Assembly (NCBI GenBank): GCA_019155205.2
Contig: JAHNZQ020003147.1
Span: 744,332 to 808,331, forward strand
Reading direction: 5' to 3'
From: Gracilaria vermiculophylla
Taxonomy: Eukaryota; Rhodophyta; Florideophyceae; Gracilariales; Gracilariaceae
Length of the DNA: 64,000 bases
Under the pieces are notes generated by a model that was not told the DNA's origin, made no database searches, and saw only the letters and a list, made by a program, of their open reading frames with translations. Made by a program: the position numbers and the translations under genes. Each line of letters begins with the position of its first letter. Positions within the stretch are counted from its first letter, which is position 1. Shown piece after piece: positions 52,716 through 62,454 of this stretch.

Positions 52716-54912
52716 ATGGCCGAACCTTTGACGGATAACGTTGCTCGTGGCACGCGCTCCGCAATGGAGCTCATCTACGGATTACGTGCGTGTGGGGTAG
52801 AGCATGATATTGCAATTCCTCAGGTCGCTGTCATTGGGGACCAGAGTTCAGGAAAGGTAAGACAATTATACTCCTCACTTTTGCTGTGACAAGTAACTGA
52901 CATCAACGTGAGAATAGTCAAGTGTGCTTGAAGCAGTTTGCTCCGTTCCTCTTCCAAGAGGAGCCGGCCTGACAACCCGCTGCGCTATCGAACTGCGTCT
53001 TTCAAATACTCATCCTGACGATTTAGCATTGCCATCTGATTCTGGACCTCCTGAGAGAGAACCGTTCTGGCTCGCATCTATTTCTACTTCCCTGAACCCC
53101 AAACCCGTTTCTTTAGATGGGAAACATGAGCTCGAGGATGCCATTGCAGCTCGTGCAGCGTCGCTCACTGATTCGAGGCAAGGTGGAGGGTTTTCGAAGG
53201 AGCGTGTTATCGTGCACATCGCTGCCTCCGGATCTCCAACCCTGACTATCATTGATTTGCCTGGTATTATTCGCACAAAGACATATGGGTATGTTCATTC
53301 ATCAGCCTGATTCACCATTTTATCGCTTCATTCGCTGACAAGATGTATTAACAGAGATTTCATTCCTTTTATACCAAATCCTTTTGGACGAGAAAGTCAG
53401 GATCGAAATGCCATCAGACAAGTGTCAGAGTTAATACACGGCTACGCTGCTCAAGAGAGGACGATCATGCTGGTGGTTGTGCCTGCTACTCAAGACGTAG
53501 CAACTATCGAAGCACTTGAATGGGCGGCACGATATGACCCTGCTGGGCGCCGAACGATTGGTGTTATCACTAAACCAGATCTCGTAGACAAAGGTGCAGA
53601 GAGGGAAGTTGCCTCTGTTCTCTTGAATCGCCGCAAACCTCTGAAACTCGGGTATGTGATGATGAAGAATAGAAGTCAGATGGAAGTAGAAGAAAACGTC
53701 TCAGTCGAACAAGCCCGCAAGAAGGAGTACGATTTCTTCGCGACCCATCCAGTGTTCTCCAAAATGCAGAGGTCGTTTTTTGGGGTGGACAATCTTGTGA
53801 AGAAGGTCACGAGCGTTCTCGTTACGAGGGTTCACGATGAAGTTCCCAAGATGCGATCAGAAGTTGTTCAGATGCTTGAACAATGCACTCAAGAGCTCCA
53901 AGAAATTGGGCGGGGGGCTGGAGAAACTCCGGCCGAAGCAAATATGACGCTCATGCGCATTGTTTTCGAATACAACAATCTCCTCACTGAGTCGGCTGCC
54001 GGGCGTTATGTTGATAAACGTTTGTGGTCATCTCGCCTTCGACTTTGTACTCGAGTGCGTGATGTATACGATCATTTCAAGGCAGAAATAGAAGGTAAAC
54101 GACCACCATTTGATGGAGATTCGAAGTTTATTGATGAGGTGGAGAACGAAATACGCAATTCCCGTGGAAGAGAATTACCTGGCTTTCTTAATCCTCGCAT
54201 TTTTGAATCGAGGGTCGCACGTTACGTCGAGGACTGGCGCGATGCTTCGAACAAACTCGTCGCGGACGTCCGACGAATGGTGTCGGAAGTTGCGGTTGAC
54301 TTGCTTTCATCATTAGCGCCAGAGTTTCCAGGATTGAGAAACAAGATGCAAGAAATTGTAACTGAGGTCCTACACACCCTCGAAAAGAGCGCTCGCAAGG
54401 AACTTGTATCTGTTTTCGACCGTGAAATCGGCCAACCATTCACTATGAATGAACAGTTTTTGACGGCTGTTAACACAAAGCGTTTAGAGCGTTTTGATGC
54501 TGCAGTTGTTGTTGCACTTTCAAGAGCAGGGCGGGATTCTCGTGGGAATATTCGCGAGAAGAACGTTTCTGACATGCTTCGTGCTTGGTATCAGAGTTAC
54601 TATTGCTCAAGTAGCGCTGAACGAGTCAGGGCGGATGCAGAAGACATGTCCACCATGCTCGGTTGCTATTGGGATGTATCCGCGAAGCGCTTTATTGATA
54701 ACAATGTTATGGTAATCGACACTGCAATAATCAGGCCCCTCGCTCAGGAGATTCATGTTCCCCTAAACGCGCTTGTATTGAAGGTAGGAACTTCTCAGCA
54801 AGCTCTAGAAAATCTGCTCCAAGAGGATCCGGTGGTGACGTCGAGAAGAAAAACTTTAGCAGCAAAGAAAATCCGTTTGATGAAGGCCCAGGAGCTCCTC
54901 GACAGGTTTTGA
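52716..54912 (+). CDS. Dynamin-superfamily GTPase, Mx-like; two introns (52857-52917, 53289-53354)
   Basis: Exons 52716-52856, 52918-53288 and 53355-54912 give 689 aa. Splicing is needed for the G1 motif: GDQSSGK ends exon 1 (donor GTAAGA) and SSVLEAV opens exon 2 (acceptor GAATAG). The second intron (GTATGT...ACAG) joins RTKTYG to DFIPFIPNP in frame. G2 is GLTTRC, G3 IIDLPGI and G4 TKPDLVDKG. The stalk follows, and the GTPase-effector end reads [19 protein letters not shown]. There is no PH domain and no proline-rich tail, as in Mx and some organelle-division dynamins; the [16 protein letters not shown] and [14 protein letters not shown] segments are most Mx-like. It likely forms membrane-remodelling oligomers. 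The actual target membrane is unknown. Confidence 0.92.
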
Positions 54913-56103
54913 GATGATTCGTTATGCTAAACTGAAATGAACTCTTCTTCACGAAGTAGTGGTTGGGCCATTGGCTACTTTGTCACGGGGATATTTTTCT
55001 GAACGGTGAAGGACCGCTGACCCAGGAGAACCTGTCTTTTTTTTGTATCAACTATCTAACTGTCGTGTCCTAATTTCCCTTCTACGTTTGAGATGAGTAA
55101 GGGAAATTGTATAAAGCAATTCGATGGAAGCATTTACGCCATGGTAGTCTCCGTGCCTCATAATCTCTTACAGCGACACAGAGCGGAGCCTCTGCGCGAT
55201 TGACAACCAAAAGATGTAATTCGATCCGGGTTCACATTTTTAGGGTACGAAGGGTAAAGTAAGAAATCCACGAGTTTTCCGGGCTTGGAAATTGTTATAG
55301 AAGTTAATTAAAGGTTAAGAATGACATCACACTCTTTAGTCGATTGGGTTATGCGTGCTCCCACTTCCGATATTTTGTTTAGATGAGTCAACGTTGCTCG
55401 AGTCAAGAAAACTCTCAGGTGGTCAGGAGAAGACCTTAATCGCTGAAAAGATGGGCTTCACCGCGCGGAGTTGAGCTGGATTTCTTGTTTCTTTCTTATC
55501 CATACATATCAGCCACAAACCGATGAGATGAATCAAACCTTCAACCACAATTTTCTAAAAGAGAAAAGCCAAACACTTTGTTCATTCACATCTTGGTTTG
55601 TGTTGAGCAGCTATTCGGTTCGCCGTGAGAACCTCTGCGAGCAAATTATACAAAGGGATATTCTGGGGATACTCAAGTCGTCGTGTTTTACTATGTGAAG
55701 TAATTTCGCTGCTGGCGGTTGTTGACAAATAGCTGTATTTTCGTGAATTCACGGTGCAGTACTGATCTTCAGATTGCTCGATAACTCGATACACAGTAGA
55801 GAACAATCGTTGTGGTCTGCATTGCTACTGTATGTACGTTACTGTACATGTGCTTGAGGGCCACCAGGGCCACCACCGTATCGCCGGCTTATCTCGAGTT
55901 GAGATCCAAACTGCTGAGGAAGCAAGGGAAAGTAGCAGATCGGGTTCAGGGCCGAGGCTATTCACCTGAAATTTTCTGAAAGCCTTCTACGCACATTATT
56001 ATTCACGGAATAGTCATACAGGTTCAAAGGCTGTGCGCTGATCGTTCCTTGCTCAGCTCATTCGTTCCATCATACATTCTGCACACTAATTCTTTCGCGA
56101 GTG
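54913..56103. other. Spacer, no supported gene
   Basis: 1.19 kb of low-GC sequence between the dynamin-like and SDR genes on the same strand. Only short open frames; no RNA or repeat recognised. Confidence 0.5.
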
Positions 56104-57102
56104 ATGACCAAATTGAAACCAAGCTTCGTAAGCTCTGCCTTTACGCTGCGGAGCAGCTCTTTCAGAGCGGACAATGTTTGCTTGCGAACTTCCAAGCTGA
56201 CCCTGCCCCTCAGAAACCATCAAACGTCTGCACATGTTCGGAACGACTTTTTTAACATGTCCATTCTTGGACAGCCGAAGAAGGCGAAATCAATCCTTGT
56301 CTTTGGTGGCGGCAGTACTCTTGGGAAGGAAATTGTGTCCCATTTTATCGACGCTGGGTGGCGTGTGTATACCCTTGACTTTTACGACGCGAGTGTTGAG
56401 TGTGGAGGGGTCAATGGTTGTGCGTTGCCCAGAGATTCACACATTCCTGTTTCTCTCGCTCTTCCAGCAGCAGCTCCGGCCCGCATACAAGCAGAAGTGG
56501 CGAAGAACTGTCTGGCGTCTTCGTGTGCGGACAAGTTCGATATCGTCGTGAATGCAACTCTTGGGTTTACCACCGCGGGCTTAACGGACAGCGATTTGTT
56601 TGAAACCATGGAGTACATGTATAGAACGAGTGTCGAAAGCAGCCTGGTGACTGCAAAGCTAGCCAGTGCGTTCATGGCTGAGAATGGATTTTTACTGTTG
56701 ATCGGAAGTGTCGCTGCGTTGGCCGGAACCCATGCTCCGAAAATGCTTGGATTTGGGGCAGCCAAAGCCTCTGTTCACCAGATTGTACGCTTGCTGGCGG
56801 GTTCAGTAGGTACTGATTTGCCGAAGGGCTCATCGGTCGCAGCTATTGTTCCAGAAGTTCTGGATACGCCATTGCATCGCTCCATGAACGGAGGAGAAAC
56901 TGGGGAGCATTGGACACCGTGCGATGTTGTTGCATCGAAGCTCCTTGAATGGGCCCAGAATCCTGATGCGCGTCCGCCGAACGCCTCGCTGGTCTCCATT
57001 GCCACGTCAACGGACGAGCAAGCAGGTTCAAAGGCGCGCGAGAGAGAGCATAGGTTCCGGCTTATACAGGACTCTAGTTTTGTTCAGAAGGCTCAGTTGT
57101 AG
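56104..57102 (+). CDS. Dihydropteridine-reductase-like short-chain dehydrogenase
   Basis: Single exon, 332 aa from ATG 56104, or 281 aa from the Met at 56257. Animal QDPR reduces quinonoid dihydrobiopterin with NADH. Matches: SILVFGGGSTLGKEIVSHF (Rossmann loop), FDIVVNATLGFTTAG, LLLIGSVAALAGTHAPKMLG, the FGAAKASVHQIVRLLAG catalytic helix where a Gly-Phe-Gly replaces the usual Tyr-x-x-x-Lys spacing, and AAIVPEVLDTPLHRSMN. QDPR proteins are about 240 aa, so the first 51 residues are extra. They are rich in Ser, Arg and Leu with few acids, like a mitochondrial or plastid presequence. Substrate unproven; other pteridine or quinone SDRs are possible. Confidence 0.82.
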   Translation: MTKLKPSFVSSAFTLRSSSFRADNVCLRTSKLTLPLRNHQTSAHVRNDFFNMSILGQPKKAKSILVFGGGSTLGKEIVSHFIDAGWRVYTLDFYDASVECGGVNGCALPRDSHIPVSLALPAAAPARIQAEVAKNCLASSCADKFDIVVNATLGFTTAGLTDSDLFETMEYMYRTSVESSLVTAKLASAFMAENGFLLLIGSVAALAGTHAPKMLGFGAAKASVHQIVRLLAGSVGTDLPKGSSVAAIVPEVLDTPLHRSMNGGETGEHWTPCDVVASKLLEWAQNPDARPPNASLVSIATSTDEQAGSKAREREHRFRLIQDSSFVQKAQL

Positions 57103-57495
57103 AACAACGATCCGAAATGGAGTGACTTGTTCAATTTTATTTCAGCTATGCAAAGTGCGCCTACCCCACATTAGTTTCGTATTTGGCAGAGGGCAAAGGC
57201 TATGCGCCATTGGTTCTTGTCAGAAGGAAAACTACGCAGCGAATCGCTGCCCAACAGACAGTATTGCGACGCGGCTCCATCGAAAGAGATGCGCATCAGT
57301 TTTTCTTCGATCGGATGCATTTGTGTTTGGGGCAACAGCGACTACAAAGTCGACTGGACATTGTTCTCTGTCGATAAGGTTGTCACGGCACGCTGGCAGA
57401 TCGCTCCAGATTATGTATGATATAATAAACATGAGAGAAGGATGACGACGCGGAATGAGCATTTTATTGCAGACAGTGACAATCGGCGTACAGCT
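57103..57495. other. Spacer between convergent genes
   Basis: 393 bp between the SDR (+) and ADA3 (-) stop codons. Overlapping small frames in all phases; none is credible. Confidence 0.45.
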
Positions 57496-58671
57496 TCACT
57501 GCGAGCCGCGTTTTGTGGCTTTGGTACTAACACTATGATGAGCGTCAGACTTTCTTTTCTTCTTCTTCGCTGCGACGCGCCTTTCCTCGCCTCCAGAGCT
57601 CATGCGTCCATTAGAAATGGTGTCTGAGCCTTTTTTGGACTTGCTGATTTTGTCGTGCTCTTTGTAGCGGCCAAACATTTTTTGCATCATCTTCTGATAC
57701 TTTGAGCGTGATTTCTTGTTCTTTTTCATGTTGCCAATCATTCTCTCCAAATAGGATATCTCGACACGGTCGTTGTGGCGTTTGACCTCGCGTTCGAAGG
57801 CTTGATGTCGCAGTTCTAAGCCAATGATTCTGGTGAACAGGGCCGTTTTGCGGATACGGTTAATCATCTTGAAATCTCGCAACTTCCATTGTTCGTGGCG
57901 GAGTGCGGCGTCAAGCTCGGACTCGAGCGGCTCATCAAGCAAACCATTGTCGATGAGCTCAAGTTTGACACGTGTTTCCATGGCTACTTGAAAGGAGCGG
58001 GCTTCTGCCTCGGAGGTATGGCCAAGGTAGAAGGGGTCTTCCATGAAAGGGGCGGTTCGATGTGTTCGAGCGGAGGGGGTGCACGGGTGTGGGGTGCCGG
58101 CGGGCTTTTCATCGAGCATTGCTGCAATTAAGCGTTGAGTGTACGGAAATGAATTGAGGCAGGAGCTCAGGGCTGCGGGATCAACTGGTGTTAGTGGTTT
58201 GGGGATTGAGTGTGTATCGGAGGAGCGGGGGGGTGGCGCAAGAGGATTCGGGTCGAGGGCGTTGAGCTGGGAGGGGGATACTTTTCCATTTTGCTTCTCT
58301 GCGGCAGTCGAAGATGGTGGGGTGGCGGGTTTGAGGTGGTTGGAGTCGTTGAAAGGTTGGGATCGGGGGGTTTTTAGAGAATTAAGTGTTAAAGGGAAGC
58401 GCAAATGAGCATCGTGCATTGCGCCGTACGGGTTGACGGGAATGGCGCGCAGAAAGCGAACATCGTCCAAGTTGATGGGCTGGAAGTAGTCGTCAACGAC
58501 TTTCCAGAAGTGGACCCACTCCTCGGGCTTCTGCTTGAGCGGATCAAAGGCATCGGGCGGCAGGGCGCCCGGGCCGGGCTTGACACGGGACGGATCAAAA
58601 GGGGGAGGGGCGGGGACGGAGTCCTCTGATGCGGAAGAAGCGTTTTCTGGGAGACTGCGCGCCTCCCACAT
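57496..58671 (-). CDS. ADA3: ADA3/NGG1-like histone acetyltransferase adaptor
   Basis: Single exon, 391 aa from ATG 58669-58671; two codons further up is a TTG, which is not used. ADA3 links the GCN5 acetyltransferase and ADA2 in SAGA-type complexes. The C-terminal half fits the family: SFPYTQRLIAAMLDE, then a helical region with LLDEPLESELDAALRHEQWK, RDFKMINRIRKTALFTRI, LERMIGNMKKNKKSRSKYQK and a final lysine-rich nuclear tail (AAKKKKRKSD). The N-terminus is Pro-rich with WVHFWKVVDDYFQP. Relation to ADA3 is by motif order and charge pattern; pairwise identity to yeast or human appears low, so confidence is moderate. A heptamer repeat lies about 310 bp upstream of the start. Confidence 0.7.
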   Translation of the reverse strand: MWEARSLPENASSASEDSVPAPPPFDPSRVKPGPGALPPDAFDPLKQKPEEWVHFWKVVDDYFQPINLDDVRFLRAIPVNPYGAMHDAHLRFPLTLNSLKTPRSQPFNDSNHLKPATPPSSTAAEKQNGKVSPSQLNALDPNPLAPPPRSSDTHSIPKPLTPVDPAALSSCLNSFPYTQRLIAAMLDEKPAGTPHPCTPSARTHRTAPFMEDPFYLGHTSEAEARSFQVAMETRVKLELIDNGLLDEPLESELDAALRHEQWKLRDFKMINRIRKTALFTRIIGLELRHQAFEREVKRHNDRVEISYLERMIGNMKKNKKSRSKYQKMMQKMFGRYKEHDKISKSKKGSDTISNGRMSSGGEERRVAAKKKKRKSDAHHSVSTKATKRGSQ

Positions 58672-58980
58672 GTCCAATTATTGCGACTGGGCGGTGCTGT
58701 GGCGGAGCCGCGTGCGGCGGCGGCGGCGAACGGGGCGCGATGGCGTAGGCAAAGCGCGGCGCGCGGGGGCGGCCGGCAATGGGCGGCGACTGGCAATGGG
58801 CGGCGGCCTTTGGGGGAGCACTGGCGGCCGCAACGAGGACACGCGCGTGCGAGCGGAGCGCTTCCGCTGTAAGCGGGACATGCTGCAAATGAGAAGGCGC
58901 CGGCTGTCCGCGCTCGTGCAACCGATGGCGCAAAAGCAACCGTGGGGCGCAGATCACGCGCGGTTGCAAATCGCGTTGGC

Positions 58981-59036
58981 GGCCAGCGGCCAGCGGCCAG
59001 CGGCCAGCGGCCAGCGGCCAGCGGCCAGCGGCCTGC
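58981..59036. repeat. 7-bp tandem repeat (GGCCAGC)n
   Basis: Seven perfect copies of GGCCAGC followed by one variant (GGCCTGC), in the region upstream of ADA3. Confidence 0.95.
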
Positions 59037-59370
59037 GTCTCGCGGCGGGCGTGGCCATACGAGCGCGCTGTGCTTGAGAAAGTGAAGCTCGGCTACAACA
59101 CACGTCAGCAGCGGCTCCAGCTGGCCCCCCCCATTCGTGAGCTCCGCGCTCTGCGCCGCGCGCTTCCAGTGCGCACTTGCGTGCTGCGCGTTGCATATCT
59201 ACGACGGCTGTCTGCGAGCAGCCTGCCATGTCTTGCTTGTGCGTGCATCGATATGGCGCCCATTTTGGCAGCCAACAAGGGTACATACTTTCTTCTCTTG
59301 TCGAGCCATACGCAACAAGGAGCTTTCCAGCCACCGCACAAAATATTTTTTTTATTGTGGCGCAAGCGCT

Positions 59371-59396
59371 CACACCGGAGTGTCACACCGGAGTGT
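59371..59396. repeat. Two tandem copies of TCACACCGGAGTG
   Basis: An exact 13-bp direct repeat (59371-59383 and 59384-59396), 16 bp before a strong inverted repeat. Confidence 0.95.
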
Positions 59397-59412
59397 GCTC
59401 TTCCACACGGCG

Positions 59413-59447
59413 ATGGTACTCGTCAACCTTCAGTTGACGAGCACCAT
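59413..59447. repeat. Inverted repeat, 15-bp arms with 5-nt loop
   Basis: ATGGTACTCGTCAAC, loop CTTCA, GTTGACGAGCACCAT. In (-) strand RNA all 15 positions pair, with one G-U; in (+) strand RNA one A-C mismatch remains. There is no T-run after it, so a pol III terminator use is unlikely; role unknown. Confidence 0.9.
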
Positions 59448-60120
59448 GGCGCAAAGGTAAGCAACATTTTCATTAATGCAATGTTTCTACTTTACATCAC
59501 AATGGATGCAACAATCTTGAATGACAATACGTTTACGTATGCAATTTGGCTCAACCACGTAGTCGATTGCTGCAATCGAGTTGCGGTCGGCCTGCAACCT
59601 CCAACTTTGCTTCCGTTCCCACCCTCTCCTCCCTTCAACCTATCGCTCGCATTCTGTGAAGGCGAGCCGCACAAAGCTGCGTCGCTCTACGGCCTCACAT
59701 TCTGTGGCGCGTTGCGCGTGCGCCCCCGCAACCAGCGATCCGAGAAAGCTGAGCCCTTCCAAAAGCCGCACCTACCACAAATAAACGCATTAGCATGCAT
59801 ACCCAATGCTTATTTCACATGCAATAAGTATGTGGCGCCGGCATGTCACTATTCATCGCTCGCAGAATGCAAGCCATTGACGGCACCCCCCGAGCGCAAG
59901 AAACTCCATTTCAAACTGCTCTTGCTTTTCGTGAGCGCGCACCTCTGCTACTCATACTCTCCCACTTTCCCTCACTGCGCGACACCCTGTGCCGCCACAT
60001 TCTTTCCCCGCAACCCCATCCAGGCAGCTCCTTCATGGGCAACCAAACATCGTTCAACCCGTACTTTGCACTCAATGCTCATTTCAACCACCGTGCTGCT
60101 TCCCTTAAAATATCCAAAGC

Positions 60121-61275
60121 TCACGTGCATTTTAGCTCCGTGTCAGTCAGTAGCTCCGTCATGTGCACCACACGCTTTTCGTCCACGGAAATGTGTGCAG
60201 CCACCCCAATGGCCACGGAAAGCAGGCCCTCAGCCATTCCAGCAGTCCGAATCGATTCGTGTCCGTTCTCTTTCACCGCCTTCACCGCTTTCATGATATC
60301 TAGATGCTCAAGATAGGAACTGCCATGATGATGCCCCTGATATTGAATCCGTTCGTCGTCCACCACTTCAATTTTTACGCTTCCACATGAGTGCTGTCCC
60401 CGGATCCCTGTTCGCACCTCGAGCTGCGGCAAAAACGCCTCAAGTTTCCCTTTGGTCCCCGTAATCGAAACTTCTTCTTGTGAACGGCTCGCCTCAGCAA
60501 ACATGCACAAATCCAAGCATGCCCTCACGCTCCCAGAGTACTCAACAATCACATACCCATTGTCGATGATGTCGCACCGTTCACCGTCGTATATCTCCTC
60601 AAGATGGTTCACATCTTGCGCTCCGGAAGCGAACACAGACACTGGCGTCGCTGGGTGAAGCATGCGGTTGAACAAGTCGAAAAAGTGACAACATTTTTCT
60701 ACAAACGTTCCCCCGGAGTTCTTCGACAATCGATTCCAGTTGCGTACTTTCTTGAGGAACGGGAAGCGGTGCTCGCGAATGGCAACCATCTTCGGAACGC
60801 CAATCAGTCCGGTTTTCATATCAGCAATAATTCGCGATATAGGTGGCATGTAACAATATTCAAGACCCACATACGTAACCCCAGTCCGCCGTTTTGCCGC
60901 CTCCAAAACTTCACGACAGTGCTCTATCGTTGTGCAAAGAGGTTTCTCTACTAGCACATGCATATCAGTCCGAGCGGTGTCGTATGCTTCCATTAGTACA
61001 CGGTGATGCGTATGATTTGGAGTAGCAATTACAGCCACTTCACATAGATTTGCGGAAAACAGACCCCTCGAGTTATCAAAGTACTGGACATTAGCAGCCT
61101 GGTCGGGAGCTTCATCTTCAAACAGCTTGCGGCAAGTGGCGAGCGATTCCGGATAATCGTCCGCCACGCAGGTAATCCGGGCGGTAGGAATTACTAGTAG
61201 GTTGCGGATGTGCTCTATTCCCATCAACCCCGCTCCGATAACCCCGTACGTTACAGAGCCTTGATTGAACTCCAT
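60121..61275 (-). CDS. Gfo/Idh/MocA-family NAD(P)-dependent oxidoreductase
   Basis: Single exon, 384 aa, ATG 61273-61275. The N-terminal Rossmann domain has YGVIGAGLMGIEHIRNL, VAVIATPNHTHHRVLMEA and the family Lys motif HVLVEKPLCTT. The C-terminal alpha/beta domain contains NSGGTFVEKCCHFFDLFNRM, with the His two turns after the Gly-Gly typical of active sites in this family, and VSITGTKGKLEAFLP. Members oxidise sugars, inositols or related polyols, or act as biliverdin reductases; the sequence does not decide which. No targeting signal. It ends 1.45 kb from the ADA3 start on the same strand. Confidence 0.9.
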   Translation of the reverse strand: MEFNQGSVTYGVIGAGLMGIEHIRNLLVIPTARITCVADDYPESLATCRKLFEDEAPDQAANVQYFDNSRGLFSANLCEVAVIATPNHTHHRVLMEAYDTARTDMHVLVEKPLCTTIEHCREVLEAAKRRTGVTYVGLEYCYMPPISRIIADMKTGLIGVPKMVAIREHRFPFLKKVRNWNRLSKNSGGTFVEKCCHFFDLFNRMLHPATPVSVFASGAQDVNHLEEIYDGERCDIIDNGYVIVEYSGSVRACLDLCMFAEASRSQEEVSITGTKGKLEAFLPQLEVRTGIRGQHSCGSVKIEVVDDERIQYQGHHHGSSYLEHLDIMKAVKAVKENGHESIRTAGMAEGLLSVAIGVAAHISVDEKRVVHMTELLTDTELKCT

Positions 61276-62193
61276 ATTTCACAGGCACATGTACGCGTCG
61301 TTCAGTCCACATACGATTAAACACCAGAACAAGCATGGTTTTATACATCTTGGGCACATATTTGGCTCATTGTTTGAACCATCACGAGTCGGCCCTCGGG
61401 AACCCCACCTTGGTGAGCATTCTGCACGGAGCTTCAGGCCCTTCAATCACTTTCCATTCAAATGAACGTGACCGTAATTCTCGAAAGCTGTAGCCTAGGT
61501 TCCACTCCGGTGGAAGCATTGTTCAGAACAGTATCGACTCGGCTGAAAGCGTATCGGATGTGCCTTTTGACACTTTTGATTATAGAAAAGAGTGCCGACA
61601 CTTTGCGAGTGGGGCGTATCTGGATATCGACAGGGAGGCGTACGCTGAGTAGGTGCGCTATGGTTAAGTCTGTTTCAAAAGTATGAAACACCTGGCATTT
61701 TGACGAACATCATCGTTTTTAGAACTGTAGTGCTACCGAAATCAGTTTTCAAAATAATTCAAGTTAAACTACAGTTTCAAAATCATAGGACATTTCACTT
61801 TCGAATTTTATTTTGCCCTATTTAGTAGTTATTTTCGCTTCTGTGTACTAAATTATACTAATTCAAAGCTTTAGCTTTGCGTTTCTCTAACATCTTATGA
61901 TTAAAAAATTGGGTCATTCTGGCATCAGGCTAGCGACAGGGTCTTTTCTTGAATGCTCGCGCCAGTGACATGACAAATGTTGTTTGAACAGGCTACTGAC
62001 TCTGCGCGTATGGTGCAGTTAGGGGGTAAACGGTCACCTTTTCTGTCAGATCAGCGTAGTGACTTATTGCGTGTCACCCTCCGTTTTCGCAACGCATGTA
62101 GATGTACAATTTTGCAATTCGAAGTCACTTCTGCACACTGAATGTCGCACTTGTGAAACAAGACTCACACTCCTTACCAACACTTTGTCTTGA
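61276..62193. other. Spacer, no supported gene
   Basis: 918 bp of low-GC sequence between the divergent oxidoreductase (-) and J-domain (+) genes. No motif recognised. Confidence 0.45.
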
Positions 62194-62421
62194 TCACACC
62201 TCTTCCCGCACCATTTTCATCTCGCTATTGGTGCTCAATACACCGGAAAAAAGACGTCAAATGTTCTTCCGTCAACAACGTATTCTGCCTTTCGCCACAT
62301 TGAAAACACAGATGACTGCACAACTCTTGCAGAGTTTTTCGGCTTACCAACCCAATCAAAACTGAGCATGTTTCGCGAGTCATTTCTTCGTCTATGGCTC
62401 CTTTCACACCCCGATCGTTGA
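62194..62421 (+). pseudogene. J-domain-coding stretch ending at an in-frame TGA (62419-62421)
   Basis: Open from 62194, without a usable ATG near the start. The translation ends with LAEFFGLPTQSKLSMFRESF and LRLWLLSHPDR, which is helix I, helix II and the HPD tripeptide of a DnaJ J-domain. Directly after HPDR comes TGA, and then the same frame continues as GNLDPNRAKQCMHIISRGFE, which is helix III, encoded up to and into the 62455 open frame. So one J-domain gene is split by a single stop. A sequencing error, a recent inactivating mutation or readthrough could explain it. A donor/acceptor pair that removes the TGA would require an intron of about 15-36 nt, too short to be likely. The true start, probably in an upstream exon, is not found. 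Confidence 0.65.
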
Positions 62422-62454
62422 GGGAACCTAGACCCAAACCGGGCAAAACAGTGC

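Larger units (their letters stand above)
58672..60120. other. Upstream region of ADA3; no supported gene
   Basis: 1.45 kb between ADA3 (-) and the Gfo/Idh/MocA gene (-). A 408-codon plus-strand frame (59070-60296) starts with TTG, contains no domain and overlaps the oxidoreductase gene antisense, so it is not called. It holds a heptamer repeat, a 13-bp direct repeat and a hairpin, listed separately. Confidence 0.5.

Noticed and set aside
59070..60296. Plus-strand 408-codon frame
   Set aside because: Begins with TTG, has no domain, and its last part is antisense to the well-supported oxidoreductase gene.
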